64,000 bases of DNA from an uncultured Granulosicoccaceae bacterium. Its GTDB lineage: Bacteria > Pseudomonadota > Gammaproteobacteria > Granulosicoccales > Granulosicoccaceae. Every line of letters begins with the position of its first letter. The stretch's first letter is position 1. The notes beneath the pieces are model-generated. The model was not told the DNA's origin and did no database searches. It saw nothing but the letters and a program-made list of their open reading frames with translations. Shown piece after piece: positions 8,026 through 17,894 of the stretch. Both the position numbers and the translations under genes were made by a program. The stretch covers positions 62,001 through 126,000 of the forward strand of contig CALGLE010000004.1 of assembly GCA_937930305.1 (NCBI GenBank), written 5' to 3'.

Positions 8026-8688
8026 TTAAGTCTCGCCATCTTCGACAGGCACGATACGAGCTAACAATCCGAAACGCGCATTGTCAACATAATGCAATTC
8101 CCGGCTGCGCATTTTGCGGCTTTGATATAAGTTATAACTGGTTTGGCGTTCGGCATCGGTGAATACCAGATGCGTTTCCAAGTGTAGAAAACGACCTAAG
8201 CGTACGTTTAATGTGCCGTTCACGGTCGTTGTGCGAATTTCTCGTTCACGTCCCGGTTGAGGGGATGAGGCGGCGGCGACAAAGCGGCTCTTACCCGATA
8301 GGTCTTGTGGGATGTACATGGTAGAAACACGGCCCACGTTAATTCGCACGCTTTTGGCTTCTTTACTGTCTAAACCGGGTTGCTGCCAAAGAAAGTGTTT
8401 GAGCAAACGGTAATTTCCGGAGCGTTTTATTTCATCGGCGGCGTCGTTGAGTTCGTAGCCGCTGTCGAGTAACTTAAACCCGTTGGCCGCTGCGGCTTCA
8501 CTGGACAGGCCCAAAGAATTTCTCAGGCGTGGAAAACTTAAGCCCGCTTGTATATCCGAGCCCCCATTAACATGCTCAAACAAGATGATCTCCACCTTAT
8601 AGTCTTTCGCCCAGGCGTTCAGCGGCGTTAGGACACAAAACGCCAAGGCCAATGCAATGGCTTTGAGTGTGCGGTTTATTGATGTCAT
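8026..8688 (-). CDS. csiV: CsiV-family peptidoglycan-associated periplasmic protein
   Basis: A 220-aa secreted protein with a signal peptide (residues 1-27, ending AWA). The mature part begins KDYKVEIILFEH and carries the family hallmarks: a central Y-x-L-x-H-x-W-x-Q-like segment (YRLLKHFLWQQPG), a GTLNVRLGRFLHLETHLVF stretch, and near the end RKMRSRELHYVDNARFGLL. CsiV proteins bind peptidoglycan and were described in Pseudomonas as affecting cell-wall control in the periplasm. The gene lies 34 bp downstream of mfd on the same strand, an arrangement seen in other gammaproteobacteria, so the two are probably co-transcribed. Confidence 0.85.
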   Translation of the reverse strand: MTSINRTLKAIALALAFCVLTPLNAWAKDYKVEIILFEHVNGGSDIQAGLSFPRLRNSLGLSSEAAAANGFKLLDSGYELNDAADEIKRSGNYRLLKHFLWQQPGLDSKEAKSVRINVGRVSTMYIPQDLSGKSRFVAAASSPQPGREREIRTTTVNGTLNVRLGRFLHLETHLVFTDAERQTSYNLYQSRKMRSRELHYVDNARFGLLARIVPVEDGET

Positions 8689-8722
8689 AAGCTGTCTTTA
8701 CGGTTATTTCGCTCCGATTGTC

Positions 8723-11700
8723 TCACGCGGCCTCGGTTGCCGACAAGCGATCCAATAGGGTGTTTAAAAATGCATCACGCGATTCCACGTCATCAAACTC
8801 TTCAATAACCCGGAGCGTGATTTTCCCGTCAAATTTGTAACGTTTTGGTTCGCGCTGAATCAGCAATATGATGGTCATTGGATCAATCTTGGGTTCTGAA
8901 CTGAACACAATGCGCCCGCCACTGGTGCTCATTTCCAATCGCTCAATGCCGAGCTCTTGGCAGCGCTGTTTAATGTGAGTGGCTTGAAATAGATTTTCTG
9001 TTTGCGGTGGCAATAGGCCAAAGCGATCAATAAGCTCCACTTTCAGTTCACGTAAGGCGTCTGAATCTTCTGCGCTTGAGATGCGTTTGTATAAAATCAG
9101 ACGTTGATGCACATCGGGTACATAGTCTTCGGGCAGTAGGGCCGGGACACCCAAATCCACTTCAGTACCTTGGGCTAAGGGTTTATCGTGATCGGGCAAT
9201 TTGCCCGATTTCAATGCCGCCACGGCGCGTTCCAACAACTCATGGTAAAGGGTGAAACCGATGGCTTGAATTTGGCCGCTTTGCCCTTCACCTAATAGTT
9301 CACCGGCACCACGAATTTCTAAATCGTGTGTGGCTAGCGTGAAACCCACACCCAAATCTTCTAGCGATTCAATGGCTGCGAGTCGCTTTTCAGCGTCAGC
9401 GCTCATCACGCCTTGCGGCGGCGTCATTAGGTACGCGTAGGCGCGATGGTGTGAACGACCCACACGTCCGCGCAATTGGTGCAGTTGAGCCAAACCTAAT
9501 TTATCGGCTCGGTTGATTAATATGGTGTTAGCTGTTGGTACGTCGATACCACTTTCAACAATAGTGGTGCAAACCAATATATTGAAGCGTTGATGATAAA
9601 AATCAACCATGCAAGATTCTAAATCCGATTCGCGCATTTGACCGTGCGCAAATCGAATCTGGGCGCTGGGCATCAGTTCCTGTAAGTAGGCGGTGATGCG
9701 TTCAATGCTGTTCACTTCGTTGTGCAGAAAATACACTTGGCCACCACGGGCTAGTTCACGTTCGCACGCTTCTTTAATTTGGTTGTCGTCCCATTCGCCC
9801 ACAAAGGTTTTTATGGCGTGTCGGTGTGCCGGTGGGGTTGCGATGATGGATAAGTCACGTAAACCGGCCAGGCCCATATTCAATGTGCGAGGAATAGGGG
9901 TAGCGGTTAAGGTTAAAATATCCACTTCACTGCGCAGCGCTTTCATATGCTCTTTATGACGCACACCGAAGCGATGCTCTTCATCAATAATCACCAAACC
10001 TAAGTTGTTGTAGCGAATCTCTTTGTTCAACAGTTTGTGCGTACCGATCACGATATCCAGCTTCCCGCTGGCCAGTTTATCGAGCACAGCCTTTTGTTCT
10101 TTGCCGGTTGAAAATCGCGACAAGCACTCGATTTGCACCGGCCAATCAGCAAACCGGTCTAGAAAGTTTTCATAGTGCTGTCGTGCTAGCAGGGTGGTTG
10201 GAACGAGTACGGCGACCTGTTTACCCCCATCAACGGCTGCGAAGGTGGCGCGCATGGCCACTTCGGTTTTACCAAATCCCACATCGCCACACACCACTCG
10301 GTCTGTGGGTTGCGATGATTTTAAATCCGCAATCACATCATCAATAGCCCGTTGTTGATCAGGTGTGGTTTCGAACGGGAAGGCGTCAGCAAACAGTTGA
10401 TTATTGCTGTCATCCACGGGAAACGCATAGCCTTTTCGGGCGGCTCGCCGAGCATGAATTTCTAACAATTCGGCCGCCACGTCGTAGGCTTTTTCCGCCG
10501 CTTTGCGTTTGGCTTTTTGCCAAGCGTCGCTGCCGAGTTTGTGTAAAGGCGCTGTGTCGCTGTCGGCACCGGTGAATCGCGCAATTAAATGCAATGAGGA
10601 AACTGGCACATACAGCTTGTCGTCTCCGGCATAGTGCAGGGTTAAAAATTCACTTTCAAAACCACCGATGTTGAGCCTAGTTAAGCCTTGGTATCGGCCC
10701 ACGCCGTGATCGATATGAACCACGGGGTCGCCAATGTGTAGGTCGGATAAATTCGCAATGATGGCGTCGGCGTCGCGTGTGGGTTTGCGGCGCTGGCGTT
10801 GGCGTACCCGATTAGAACCGAGTTGGTTTTCGGTTATGAGTGCAACACCTTGGTTTTTCAGCAGCATGCCGCGATCCACGCCAGCCACGGTGATGCACAG
10901 CGCTCTGTCGCTGTTTAAAAAAGCCGTCCAATCTTCCACGGTTTCTGTGGGTAAATGATTACCGATTAATTGATCCAGTAAGGTTTCTCGGCGACCGGTC
11001 GATTCGGCTACGATGAGCGCGCGACCTTTAAATTCTTGAAGAAATTTCTCCAAATTCCCCATGGGTTTTTCACCGCGAGGTTCGATGGGAAAAAGTCCGG
11101 GGTTTTGCGACTTAATGTTGATGCCAGTCGAACCGGGGTTTTCTATTTCAAAACGGCGGGTTTCTATCGGGCTAAAGGCTTTAAGGCTTTGCTTCCATTC
11201 TTTTGGAGGCACATACAATTCGCCCGGTTCCAATATGGGGCGCTCAACATCGTGGCGTCGTTGTTCGTATCGCTCTTCTGTGTTTTCGTAAAATGTATCC
11301 ATGGCGCCGAACGCATCGGCAACACTAATCACGCGTGTGTCTTGCGGTAAGTAATCCATCAAGGTGGCAGTGGTGTCGAAAAACAAAGGCATGTAATACT
11401 CGATGCCAGCTGGAGCGCGTCCTTCCGACACCTCTCGGTACAAGGGGCAGTTTTTGCTTTCGGCTTCAAATCGGTTTCTGAAGGCACGACGAAAATGTTT
11501 GATGCCGTCCTCGTTCATCGGGAATTCATAGGCGGGCAACAATGACACTTCGTCCACCTTGTCGGTGCCGCGCTGGGTATCGGGATCGAAGCCACGAATG
11601 GTTTCAATTTCATCGTCAAAGCATTCAATCCGATAGGGCACAGAGCTGCTCATCGGGTACAGATCCAAAATGGATCCACGCACAGCAAATTCCCCGTGCT

Positions 11701-12178
11701 CTTCCACCTGCGAGACGTTGCGATAGCCCGCATCCACCAAGCGATGACGAAATTCTTCGATTGAAAACGCATCCCCGGGCTTTATCATCAGCGCGTGTTG
11801 GCCTAAAAACTCCGCTGGCGGTAGGCGCTGCATCATAGCGCTGGCTGAGACCAGTAAAATGCCTTCGGTTACGCTGGGAAGAGCGGCTAAGGTGCGAATC
11901 CGCTGGGCGATGATTTCCTGATGCGGGGAGACCCGGTCGTAGGTGAGCGTTTCCCAGTCTCCAAAGGTCACCAAAGCGGATTCTTTCGGTCTAAAAAATG
12001 CTAGTTCAGCTTCAAGTTGCAACAGCTCAGGCGTGTTTGGCACCACCACCACGGTTAAACCGGGGTGGCCTGAGGCAAATTCCGCTATAGCAAGAGATTC
12101 GGTGGCGCCGTACAGTTGGCCCCAGCGCTTTTTGCTTGACGCTGATTTGGGCAGCAACGACTGTGGAAGTGTGGTCAT
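8723..12178 (-). CDS. mfd: Transcription-repair coupling factor Mfd
   Basis: About 1151 aa from the ATG at 12176-12178, close to the 1148 aa of the E. coli protein. The frame stays open to 12580, but that part lies under lolC and is not Mfd-like. Visible domains in order: the UvrB-homology region (PNTPELLQLEAEL, RGSILDLYP), the RNA-polymerase-interacting domain (DPVVHIDHGVGRYQGL), Walker A GDVGFGKTE at about residue 625, the DEEH box (IIDEEHRFGVRH), helicase motif VESGIDVP, QLRGRVGRS, and the C-terminal TRCF domain. It removes stalled RNA polymerase and recruits UvrA for excision repair; uvrB is also in this window. It is divergent from lolC. Confidence 0.97.
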   Translation of the reverse strand: MTTLPQSLLPKSASSKKRWGQLYGATESLAIAEFASGHPGLTVVVVPNTPELLQLEAELAFFRPKESALVTFGDWETLTYDRVSPHQEIIAQRIRTLAALPSVTEGILLVSASAMMQRLPPAEFLGQHALMIKPGDAFSIEEFRHRLVDAGYRNVSQVEEHGEFAVRGSILDLYPMSSSVPYRIECFDDEIETIRGFDPDTQRGTDKVDEVSLLPAYEFPMNEDGIKHFRRAFRNRFEAESKNCPLYREVSEGRAPAGIEYYMPLFFDTTATLMDYLPQDTRVISVADAFGAMDTFYENTEERYEQRRHDVERPILEPGELYVPPKEWKQSLKAFSPIETRRFEIENPGSTGINIKSQNPGLFPIEPRGEKPMGNLEKFLQEFKGRALIVAESTGRRETLLDQLIGNHLPTETVEDWTAFLNSDRALCITVAGVDRGMLLKNQGVALITENQLGSNRVRQRQRRKPTRDADAIIANLSDLHIGDPVVHIDHGVGRYQGLTRLNIGGFESEFLTLHYAGDDKLYVPVSSLHLIARFTGADSDTAPLHKLGSDAWQKAKRKAAEKAYDVAAELLEIHARRAARKGYAFPVDDSNNQLFADAFPFETTPDQQRAIDDVIADLKSSQPTDRVVCGDVGFGKTEVAMRATFAAVDGGKQVAVLVPTTLLARQHYENFLDRFADWPVQIECLSRFSTGKEQKAVLDKLASGKLDIVIGTHKLLNKEIRYNNLGLVIIDEEHRFGVRHKEHMKALRSEVDILTLTATPIPRTLNMGLAGLRDLSIIATPPAHRHAIKTFVGEWDDNQIKEACERELARGGQVYFLHNEVNSIERITAYLQELMPSAQIRFAHGQMRESDLESCMVDFYHQRFNILVCTTIVESGIDVPTANTILINRADKLGLAQLHQLRGRVGRSHHRAYAYLMTPPQGVMSADAEKRLAAIESLEDLGVGFTLATHDLEIRGAGELLGEGQSGQIQAIGFTLYHELLERAVAALKSGKLPDHDKPLAQGTEVDLGVPALLPEDYVPDVHQRLILYKRISSAEDSDALRELKVELIDRFGLLPPQTENLFQATHIKQRCQELGIERLEMSTSGGRIVFSSEPKIDPMTIILLIQREPKRYKFDGKITLRVIEEFDDVESRDAFLNTLLDRLSATEAA

Positions 12179-12262
12179 TGGACTTCGGGAACGCATTAAC
12201 CGCCGTATTGTCCCACATTTCCTATACTGCTCTGATGCACGGCGAGGTTTAATCCAACCATC

Positions 12263-13513
12263 ATGTTTCAGCCCTATCAACTGTTTGTCGGTTTGCGTTA
12301 CACGCGGGCGAAACGTCGAAATCACTTCATCTCGTTTATTTCGCTCATTTCTATCCTGGGGATTTTCCTGGGCGTGACCGCATTGATCACCGTCACATCT
12401 GTGATGAACGGTTTTGAAAAAGAGATGCGACACCGAATTGTCGGTGCCTCCTCGCATGCCACGATCAGTGGCTACGGTGAACCTGTGGCTGATTGGGAAG
12501 CCTTGGCTGAAGTTGCCACCCAGCATCCGGAAGTGGATGGGGCAGCCCCCTATGTGGAAGGTCAGGTGATGCTGGTGCACGCAGGTCGTTCAACCGGTTC
12601 TCTAATTCGGGGTATCGAGCCAGCCGCTGAATCTGAAGTGTCGGAACTGGAAGCGAGCCTAGAATACGGCGAGTCGCTTTCGGCTACGCTGCAAAGTGGT
12701 GAGTACGGATTAATTTTAGGCGCTGACTTAGCGGCTTTTTTAGGCGCGGTGCCTGGCGATAAAGTGATGGTGATTACACCGGAAGCTAGCGTGACACCGA
12801 TGGGCTTCGTGCCGCGGGTAAAACGTTTTACCGTGACCGGCGTTTTTCGTTTTGGGATGTTCCAGTTTGATAGAAATCTTGCCATCATGCATGCCGCGGA
12901 TGCAGGTAAATTATTTCGCACCGGTGAAGGCTATTCGGGCGTTCGCTTGAAACTTCAAGACACCGGACGCGCGCCCATCGTGGCGCGTGAACTGCGCGAA
13001 GAGATTGGTTTGGATTACTTCATCACCGATTGGACACGCCAAAACGCCAATTACTTTCTAGCGGTCAAAATGGAGAAGACGATGATGTTCATCATCTTGT
13101 CGATGATTGTGGCCGTGGCAGCGTTCAACATTGTGTCCACCTTGGTGATGATGGTGCAGGATAAACAAGCAGACATTGCCATCCTACGAACGCAAGGTGC
13201 ATCCCCCATGAGTGTGATGGGAATTTTTTTGGTGCAGGGCACACTCATTGGTGTTATCGGCACCATCGCTGGGTTGATTGGTGGGGTGTTGTTGGCTACC
13301 AACATTGACGTGGTTGTGCCGTTTATAGAACGATTCACTGGCCCCGTGTTAAACCCAGAGGTTTATTACATCGACGAAGTGCCGAGTGATTTACGGATTA
13401 AAGATGTCATTAAGGTGGGCGTTATGTCGTTTGTCTTGTCTGTATTGGCCACGTTGTATCCGGCTTGGCGAGCATCTCGCACCGATCCGGCTTCCGCATT
13501 GGCCTACGAGTAA
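12263..13513 (+). CDS. lolC: Lipoprotein-releasing ABC transporter permease LolC/LolE
   Basis: A 416-aa inner-membrane permease. The N-terminal segment FVGLRYTRAKRRNHFISFISLISILGIFLG is typical of Lol permeases, followed by VMNGFEKEMRHRIV, a large periplasmic MacB-like domain (about 50-255) and three C-terminal helices. With LolD it extracts mature lipoproteins from the inner membrane and hands them to LolA. Only one permease gene is present beside lolD, so this may be the merged LolF-type arrangement, or a second permease lies elsewhere. I use lolC for convenience. The stop is 6 bp from lolD. It is divergent from mfd, with a gap of about 84 bp. Confidence 0.92.
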   Translation: MFQPYQLFVGLRYTRAKRRNHFISFISLISILGIFLGVTALITVTSVMNGFEKEMRHRIVGASSHATISGYGEPVADWEALAEVATQHPEVDGAAPYVEGQVMLVHAGRSTGSLIRGIEPAAESEVSELEASLEYGESLSATLQSGEYGLILGADLAAFLGAVPGDKVMVITPEASVTPMGFVPRVKRFTVTGVFRFGMFQFDRNLAIMHAADAGKLFRTGEGYSGVRLKLQDTGRAPIVARELREEIGLDYFITDWTRQNANYFLAVKMEKTMMFIILSMIVAVAAFNIVSTLVMMVQDKQADIAILRTQGASPMSVMGIFLVQGTLIGVIGTIAGLIGGVLLATNIDVVVPFIERFTGPVLNPEVYYIDEVPSDLRIKDVIKVGVMSFVLSVLATLYPAWRASRTDPASALAYE

Positions 13514-13519
13514 TTCCCC

Positions 13520-14221
13520 ATGAGCACTGAAAACGTTTCTGTTTTGCACGCTGAGAATGTGGCTCGTACCTATGAGCAAGGGGACTTATCCGTTAACGTT
13601 CTCAGCGACGTCTCCATTCACATTCGCCGCGGCGAACGGGTGGCCATCATTGGCAGCTCGGGCAGTGGCAAGAGCACCTTGTTACATGTGCTGGGTGGAT
13701 TAGACACACCGAACAAAGGCAATGTGACATTAGCCGGACAAACGGTGCACGGATTATCGCAAGCAGCCCGTGGACGTCTTCGAAACAAACACGTGGGCTT
13801 CGTGTATCAATTCCATCACTTGTTGCCAGAGTTCAGCGCCGTTGAAAATGTAGCCATGCCGCTGCTGATTGGTGGCACGAAACCGAATGCAGCACATGAG
13901 AAAGCCGCCCAGCTGTTAACTCGAGTGGGCCTTGGTGAGCGGTTAAAACATAAACCCAATGAACTCTCGGGTGGCGAACGCCAACGTGCCGCTATCGCTC
14001 GGGCACTCGTGAATTCACCCGATGTTGTTCTAGCGGATGAGCCAACAGGCAACTTAGATGAAGAGACGGCCGCACGAGTTTATGAACTGATGTTAGAACT
14101 CAACCGAGAATTGGGCACCAGTTTTTTGATCGTGACACACGATTCCAGATTGGCCGCTCGTATGGATCGCATCTATCGCTTAAGTGGTGGTGCGCTGCAC
14201 GCCGTGGAAGTCTCGAAGTAA
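13520..14221 (+). CDS. lolD: Lipoprotein-releasing ABC transporter ATPase LolD
   Basis: A 233-aa ABC ATPase. Walker A is [19 protein letters not shown], the Q-loop lies in [19 protein letters not shown], the signature is [15 protein letters not shown], Walker B is [12 protein letters not shown] and the H-loop is IVTHD. The [11 protein letters not shown]-type region and the LDTP insertion are typical of LolD rather than of other MacB-class ATPases. It energises lipoprotein release with the permease encoded 6 bp upstream, and the two form an operon. It converges on the DUF2062 gene with 8 bp between stops. Confidence 0.95.
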   Translation: MSTENVSVLHAENVARTYEQGDLSVNVLSDVSIHIRRGERVAIIGSSGSGKSTLLHVLGGLDTPNKGNVTLAGQTVHGLSQAARGRLRNKHVGFVYQFHHLLPEFSAVENVAMPLLIGGTKPNAAHEKAAQLLTRVGLGERLKHKPNELSGGERQRAAIARALVNSPDVVLADEPTGNLDEETAARVYELMLELNRELGTSFLIVTHDSRLAARMDRIYRLSGGALHAVEVSK

Positions 14222-14229
14222 CGACTTTT

Positions 14230-14676
14230 TTACGCGGCGGATTCGGGTTTCACAATGTCATCGCGCATGGCGTAGAGCACGCCGAAGTAGCCCACCGCCG
14301 AGGTCAAAATGGCGCAGGCCAGGCAGCCCAAAAACAGCACGGGCCAGCCGTAAGTGGTGGCCGTTACGATGCTCGACCAAGACAAACTGAGATTTTGCAG
14401 GTCCGGAGTCGGGGTCATGATGCTTGACCCAACGAGCCAGCCTGCATAAAGTAGCGGAACAATGGTCAACGGATTGGTGAACCACACCATGACCAAAGAG
14501 GAAGGCACATGGACGCGCAGCAAAGCCGCAAAGGCTCCCGCCAATACCGTTTGCAACGGCAGTGGCAACCAACTTACAAACAATCCCACCGCAACGCCAC
14601 CGGCCACAGAATGTCGGTCACACGCCAACCAGGGGCGCGGTATGCGTTCAATAAGGTAGCGGGAAATCGTCTTCAC
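14230..14676 (-). CDS. DUF2062 membrane protein
   Basis: A small integral membrane protein of the DUF2062 family. Recognised features are IPRPWLACDRHSVAGGVAVGLFVSWLPLPLQTVLAGAFAAL, then VWFTNPLTIVPLLYAGWLVG, and a C-terminal membrane helix. The function is unknown. The frame is open to 14844, but the upstream part overlaps comEC and does not look like the family. I chose GTG at 14674-14676 (VKTISRYLIERIP), giving about 148 aa; no strong ribosome-binding site supports any start, so the N-terminus is uncertain. It lies between lolD (convergent) and comEC (divergent). Confidence 0.7.
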   Translation of the reverse strand: MKTISRYLIERIPRPWLACDRHSVAGGVAVGLFVSWLPLPLQTVLAGAFAALLRVHVPSSLVMVWFTNPLTIVPLLYAGWLVGSSIMTPTPDLQNLSLSWSSIVTATTYGWPVLFLGCLACAILTSAVGYFGVLYAMRDDIVKPESAA

Positions 14677-14750
14677 AAACAGGTTAGCGGCATACCAATA
14701 GATGGAATTAAGGGTGTCAATTCGGATATTTGTGATGATCGAACGATTGG

Positions 14751-17213
14751 GTGCGGTTTGTGAACCACGCCGGCCTATTTTGCTTAATTGTGATGGGCGC
14801 AGGCCTAGTGTTGCTGTCACCAACCGGTTGGCCAACCCCAGCACAGCTCATTCCATTTCTTGCCGCCGCTAGTCTAGCCGTATGCGCAACTTTGCGTTGG
14901 GTTCATTCACGTTTTCACATCACTTGGCTTTGTGCCGTATTGGCCTTGTGCATTGGGGCCTTGGTCAGCGCTTGGCAAGTTTCTACGGCACTGAACTATC
15001 GCGTGTCGGAAGCGATGTTTGGGCAGGACGTCATCGTCACGGTTCGCGTTCACTCGGTGGTCGATGATCTCCCACGTCGACAGCTGATGGTGGCCGACAC
15101 TTTGGATGCGCCTGCTGCGTTGAACGCCAGACGATGGCGGATCAGTTGGTATGGCCTGCCGTTGGATGAAAAGGGACAACCCCTTGTTGTGAAGGTGGGT
15201 GATGTATGGAAATTTAACGTGCGCATACGCGCTATGCATGGCGCAGGCAATCCGGGAGGGTTTGATGTACTCGCTTGGTATTTTCGAACGCATGTTGATG
15301 CGGTGGCTTACGTTCGGAATTCGCCTTCACCGTTGCTAGTAACAGCAGGCAGCACATCTTCTATTAACGCTTGGCGTACGGCTACCGCTCAGCGCATTCA
15401 AGCGTTGTCGGATGACAGTGCGTATGCGTCTGTGGTGGTGGCATTAACCTTAGGCATTGGCTCCGGTGTTGATGTCGCATTTCGGGAATTGCTGGTTACC
15501 ACCGGCACTGCCCATCTGTTGGCCATTTCCGGTTTACACATTGGTTTGGTGTTCGCAGCCGTGTTTTTATTAATGAAATGTCTTTGGCAGGCCTGCTCAG
15601 TTAGGTTGGGGCAACGCGTTTCACGCACCGGGTTTGCAGGTTTGGTGTCCATTTTCGCGGCCATGGCTTATGCGCTCATTGCGGGTTTGGGGCCTTCCAC
15701 ATTGCGAGCGGTGGCCATGTGTGCCGTGGGTTTCTTTTTTCTTTGGCAGCGCCGATCGGTTTCACCTTGGTTACCTTGGTCGGCTGCTCTGGGATTTGTC
15801 GTATTAACGGATGTGCCTCGATTGTTATCCCCCGGTGTTTGGTTATCGTTTGTCACGGTCGCTTTGCTTATTGTTTTATATCAACCGAAAAAAAATACTT
15901 CTGCTCGGCGATCTTTTTGGGTTACCGCCTCCAGTGCTTGGTACACGCATGTTGCATTGGGCATTTGCTTATTGCCCATAACCGGTTGGTTTTTCTCAAC
16001 CGGTTCATTGATCGCGCCTTTGGCTAACTTACTGGCCGTACCCGTTGTGTCATTCGTTGTTGTGCCTTTAAGTTTATTGGTGGTCTTATTCATTGATGTT
16101 TGGCCCGGGGCCGCCAGTGTTTGTTTGATGTGGGTAATATTTGTCATTGGCGTGTTGGAGCATTGGCTGAAACTCTGCGCTGCCATTCCTTTCGCGGGCG
16201 TCTCCATCATCGTACCCTCACTGTTCGCTCTGCTCACCGCGTGTTGTGGTGTGTTGTGTATATGCGCACCCAGAGCTTTGGGCTTAGCCCGATTCTCAGT
16301 CCCGTTGTGCCTGCCGGTATTGGTGTGGACGATGGGACAGCGCGCGGTGGATGGGTTGGAAGTGCATGTTTTGGATGTCGGTCAAGGCCACGCCAGTTTG
16401 GTATTAACGGAAAATCACACCGTCTTGGTGGATACCGGCGGCGTTATTGGTGATGGAAGAACCTACTGGCAAGCCTCCATTAATCCTGCGTTGCACCATT
16501 TAGGTCGGCAGCAGCTGACACACATCATTATTAGCCACAGTGATTTGGATCACGCGGCAGCCGCTGATGAACTTGCCATGCAGTTTCCTGATGCCCAGTT
16601 TTGGCTCGGTGGTTTAAGTGTGGTTGATGGTGTTTCAGCAAACAGATGCTGGGCGGGGGAGCGGTGGCGCTTGGATGGGGTGGAGTTTTCTTTCTTACAT
16701 CCTGCGGCCCACGATGTGGAACCTACTTTGTTTGGTCAAAATTTGGACGACAACGACGAGTCGTGCGTTTTATTGGTGCAGTACGGACGCTCCACCGTCT
16801 TGTTTCCCGGCGACATCGAAAGACGCGCAGAGGCTCGTCTACTCAGCCGAATAAAACTGGCAGAATTCGCTGAAAATCGGATAGATTCAGCCACTGAATC
16901 CGCGGTACAACAGCCTTTGGCGCTGATGCAACAGGTCACTGTGTTGGTGGCACCCCATCATGGCAGTCGCACCTCATCCACACAAGATTGGGTCGACGCA
17001 CTTCTTCCAGAGCACGTAGTGTTTCCGGCTGGACATCGCAACCGATCAGGATTTCCTCACGATGACGTTCTAATGCGCTATAAAGATGGGGGTAGTGAGC
17101 CTTATGTAACTGGGCGAGACGGTGCGTTGCAGTTTTATTTTGACCCTTTGGGTCTGCGCCGGCCTCCCACTCGCTATTGGCTCAAGAACCGTCGTGTTTG
17201 GCACTTGCCGTAG
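14751..17213 (+). CDS. comEC: ComEC/Rec2 DNA-uptake channel
   Basis: An 820-aa polytopic membrane protein. The order is N-terminal helices, a DUF4131-like OB region (about 60-200), the Competence domain (GIGSGVDVAFRELLVTTGTAHLLAISGLHIGLVF and LRAVAMCAVGF), further helices, and a C-terminal metallo-beta-lactamase-like domain starting VHVLDVGQGHASLVL with HSDLDHAAA and APHHGS. It forms the inner-membrane channel for single-stranded DNA entry in natural transformation, and the C-terminal domain is a likely nuclease. The length is normal for gammaproteobacteria. The start is GTG. exbB follows closely and the set may run into the lipid A genes, a neighbourhood also seen in E. coli. Confidence 0.95.
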   Translation: MRFVNHAGLFCLIVMGAGLVLLSPTGWPTPAQLIPFLAAASLAVCATLRWVHSRFHITWLCAVLALCIGALVSAWQVSTALNYRVSEAMFGQDVIVTVRVHSVVDDLPRRQLMVADTLDAPAALNARRWRISWYGLPLDEKGQPLVVKVGDVWKFNVRIRAMHGAGNPGGFDVLAWYFRTHVDAVAYVRNSPSPLLVTAGSTSSINAWRTATAQRIQALSDDSAYASVVVALTLGIGSGVDVAFRELLVTTGTAHLLAISGLHIGLVFAAVFLLMKCLWQACSVRLGQRVSRTGFAGLVSIFAAMAYALIAGLGPSTLRAVAMCAVGFFFLWQRRSVSPWLPWSAALGFVVLTDVPRLLSPGVWLSFVTVALLIVLYQPKKNTSARRSFWVTASSAWYTHVALGICLLPITGWFFSTGSLIAPLANLLAVPVVSFVVVPLSLLVVLFIDVWPGAASVCLMWVIFVIGVLEHWLKLCAAIPFAGVSIIVPSLFALLTACCGVLCICAPRALGLARFSVPLCLPVLVWTMGQRAVDGLEVHVLDVGQGHASLVLTENHTVLVDTGGVIGDGRTYWQASINPALHHLGRQQLTHIIISHSDLDHAAAADELAMQFPDAQFWLGGLSVVDGVSANRCWAGERWRLDGVEFSFLHPAAHDVEPTLFGQNLDDNDESCVLLVQYGRSTVLFPGDIERRAEARLLSRIKLAEFAENRIDSATESAVQQPLALMQQVTVLVAPHHGSRTSSTQDWVDALLPEHVVFPAGHRNRSGFPHDDVLMRYKDGGSEPYVTGRDGALQFYFDPLGLRRPPTRYWLKNRRVWHLP

Positions 17214-17264
17214 TAACGGTAAGGGCTCGAAATTCGTTACCACTCGTTGAAGGGTAAATGCACT

Positions 17265-17894
17265 GTGTGGCAAATTGTGACTGCTGGTGGCTGGTTGATG
17301 CTGCCAATTATTGCTTGTTCGGTGATTGCGTTAGCGATCGTCGTAGAACGTTTTCACTCCTTACGTGAAAACAAAGTCTTACCCACAAATTTGGTGGCTG
17401 ATGTTTGGCGGTTGGCCAGCACAAAGCAACTGACCGAAGAGAAAGTGCGTGAGTATCAACAAGCTTCCCCATTAGGACGTGTCATTGCGGCAGGACTGCT
17501 GAACCGACATAAAAATCGCGATGCAATGAAGGAATCCATCGAAGAGGTGGGTAGCCAAGTCGCCCATGAATTGGGCCGCTATCTAAACGCCTTAGGCACC
17601 ATTGCCGCCATCACGCCCTTGTTGGGTTTATTAGGCACCGTGGTTGGGATGATTAAAGTATTCACCAACATCACCACCGTGGGGGTGGGAAATCCTGCTC
17701 AACTCGCCGGTGGTATTTCCCAGGCACTGATCACCACGGCCAGTGGTTTGATGGTGGCTATTCCAGCGCTCATTTTTTACCGTTATTTTCGCGGTAAGGT
17801 CGATGGGCTCGTTGTGGGCATGGAAAAAGAGTCACTGAAGCTGGTGGATGTATTGGAGAAACGCCAATCGCGTAATGGAAAGGCTGCCGCATGA
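17265..17894 (+). CDS. exbB: ExbB/TolQ/MotA-family proton channel
   Basis: About 209 aa from the GTG at 17265 (MWQIVTAGGWLMLPIIACS), which matches family N-termini; a TTG start at 17247 is also open. An AAGGG ribosome-binding site precedes it. One membrane helix lies near residues 10-30 and a pair lies in the C-terminal half, with the conserved motif TIAAITPLLGLLGTVVGMI followed by GGISQALITTASGLMVAIPAL. With ExbD it forms a proton-driven stator that powers a partner protein across the envelope. It overlaps exbD by 4 bases. No tonB gene is nearby. In several gammaproteobacteria this exbBD pair sits just before msbA, which suggests a link to envelope assembly, but that is inference. Confidence 0.92.
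   Translation: MWQIVTAGGWLMLPIIACSVIALAIVVERFHSLRENKVLPTNLVADVWRLASTKQLTEEKVREYQQASPLGRVIAAGLLNRHKNRDAMKESIEEVGSQVAHELGRYLNALGTIAAITPLLGLLGTVVGMIKVFTNITTVGVGNPAQLAGGISQALITTASGLMVAIPALIFYRYFRGKVDGLVVGMEKESLKLVDVLEKRQSRNGKAAA

Noticed and set aside
12179-12580. N-terminal extension of mfd
   Set aside because: It overlaps lolC on the other strand and the translated part is not Mfd-like; the ATG at 12178 gives the normal length.
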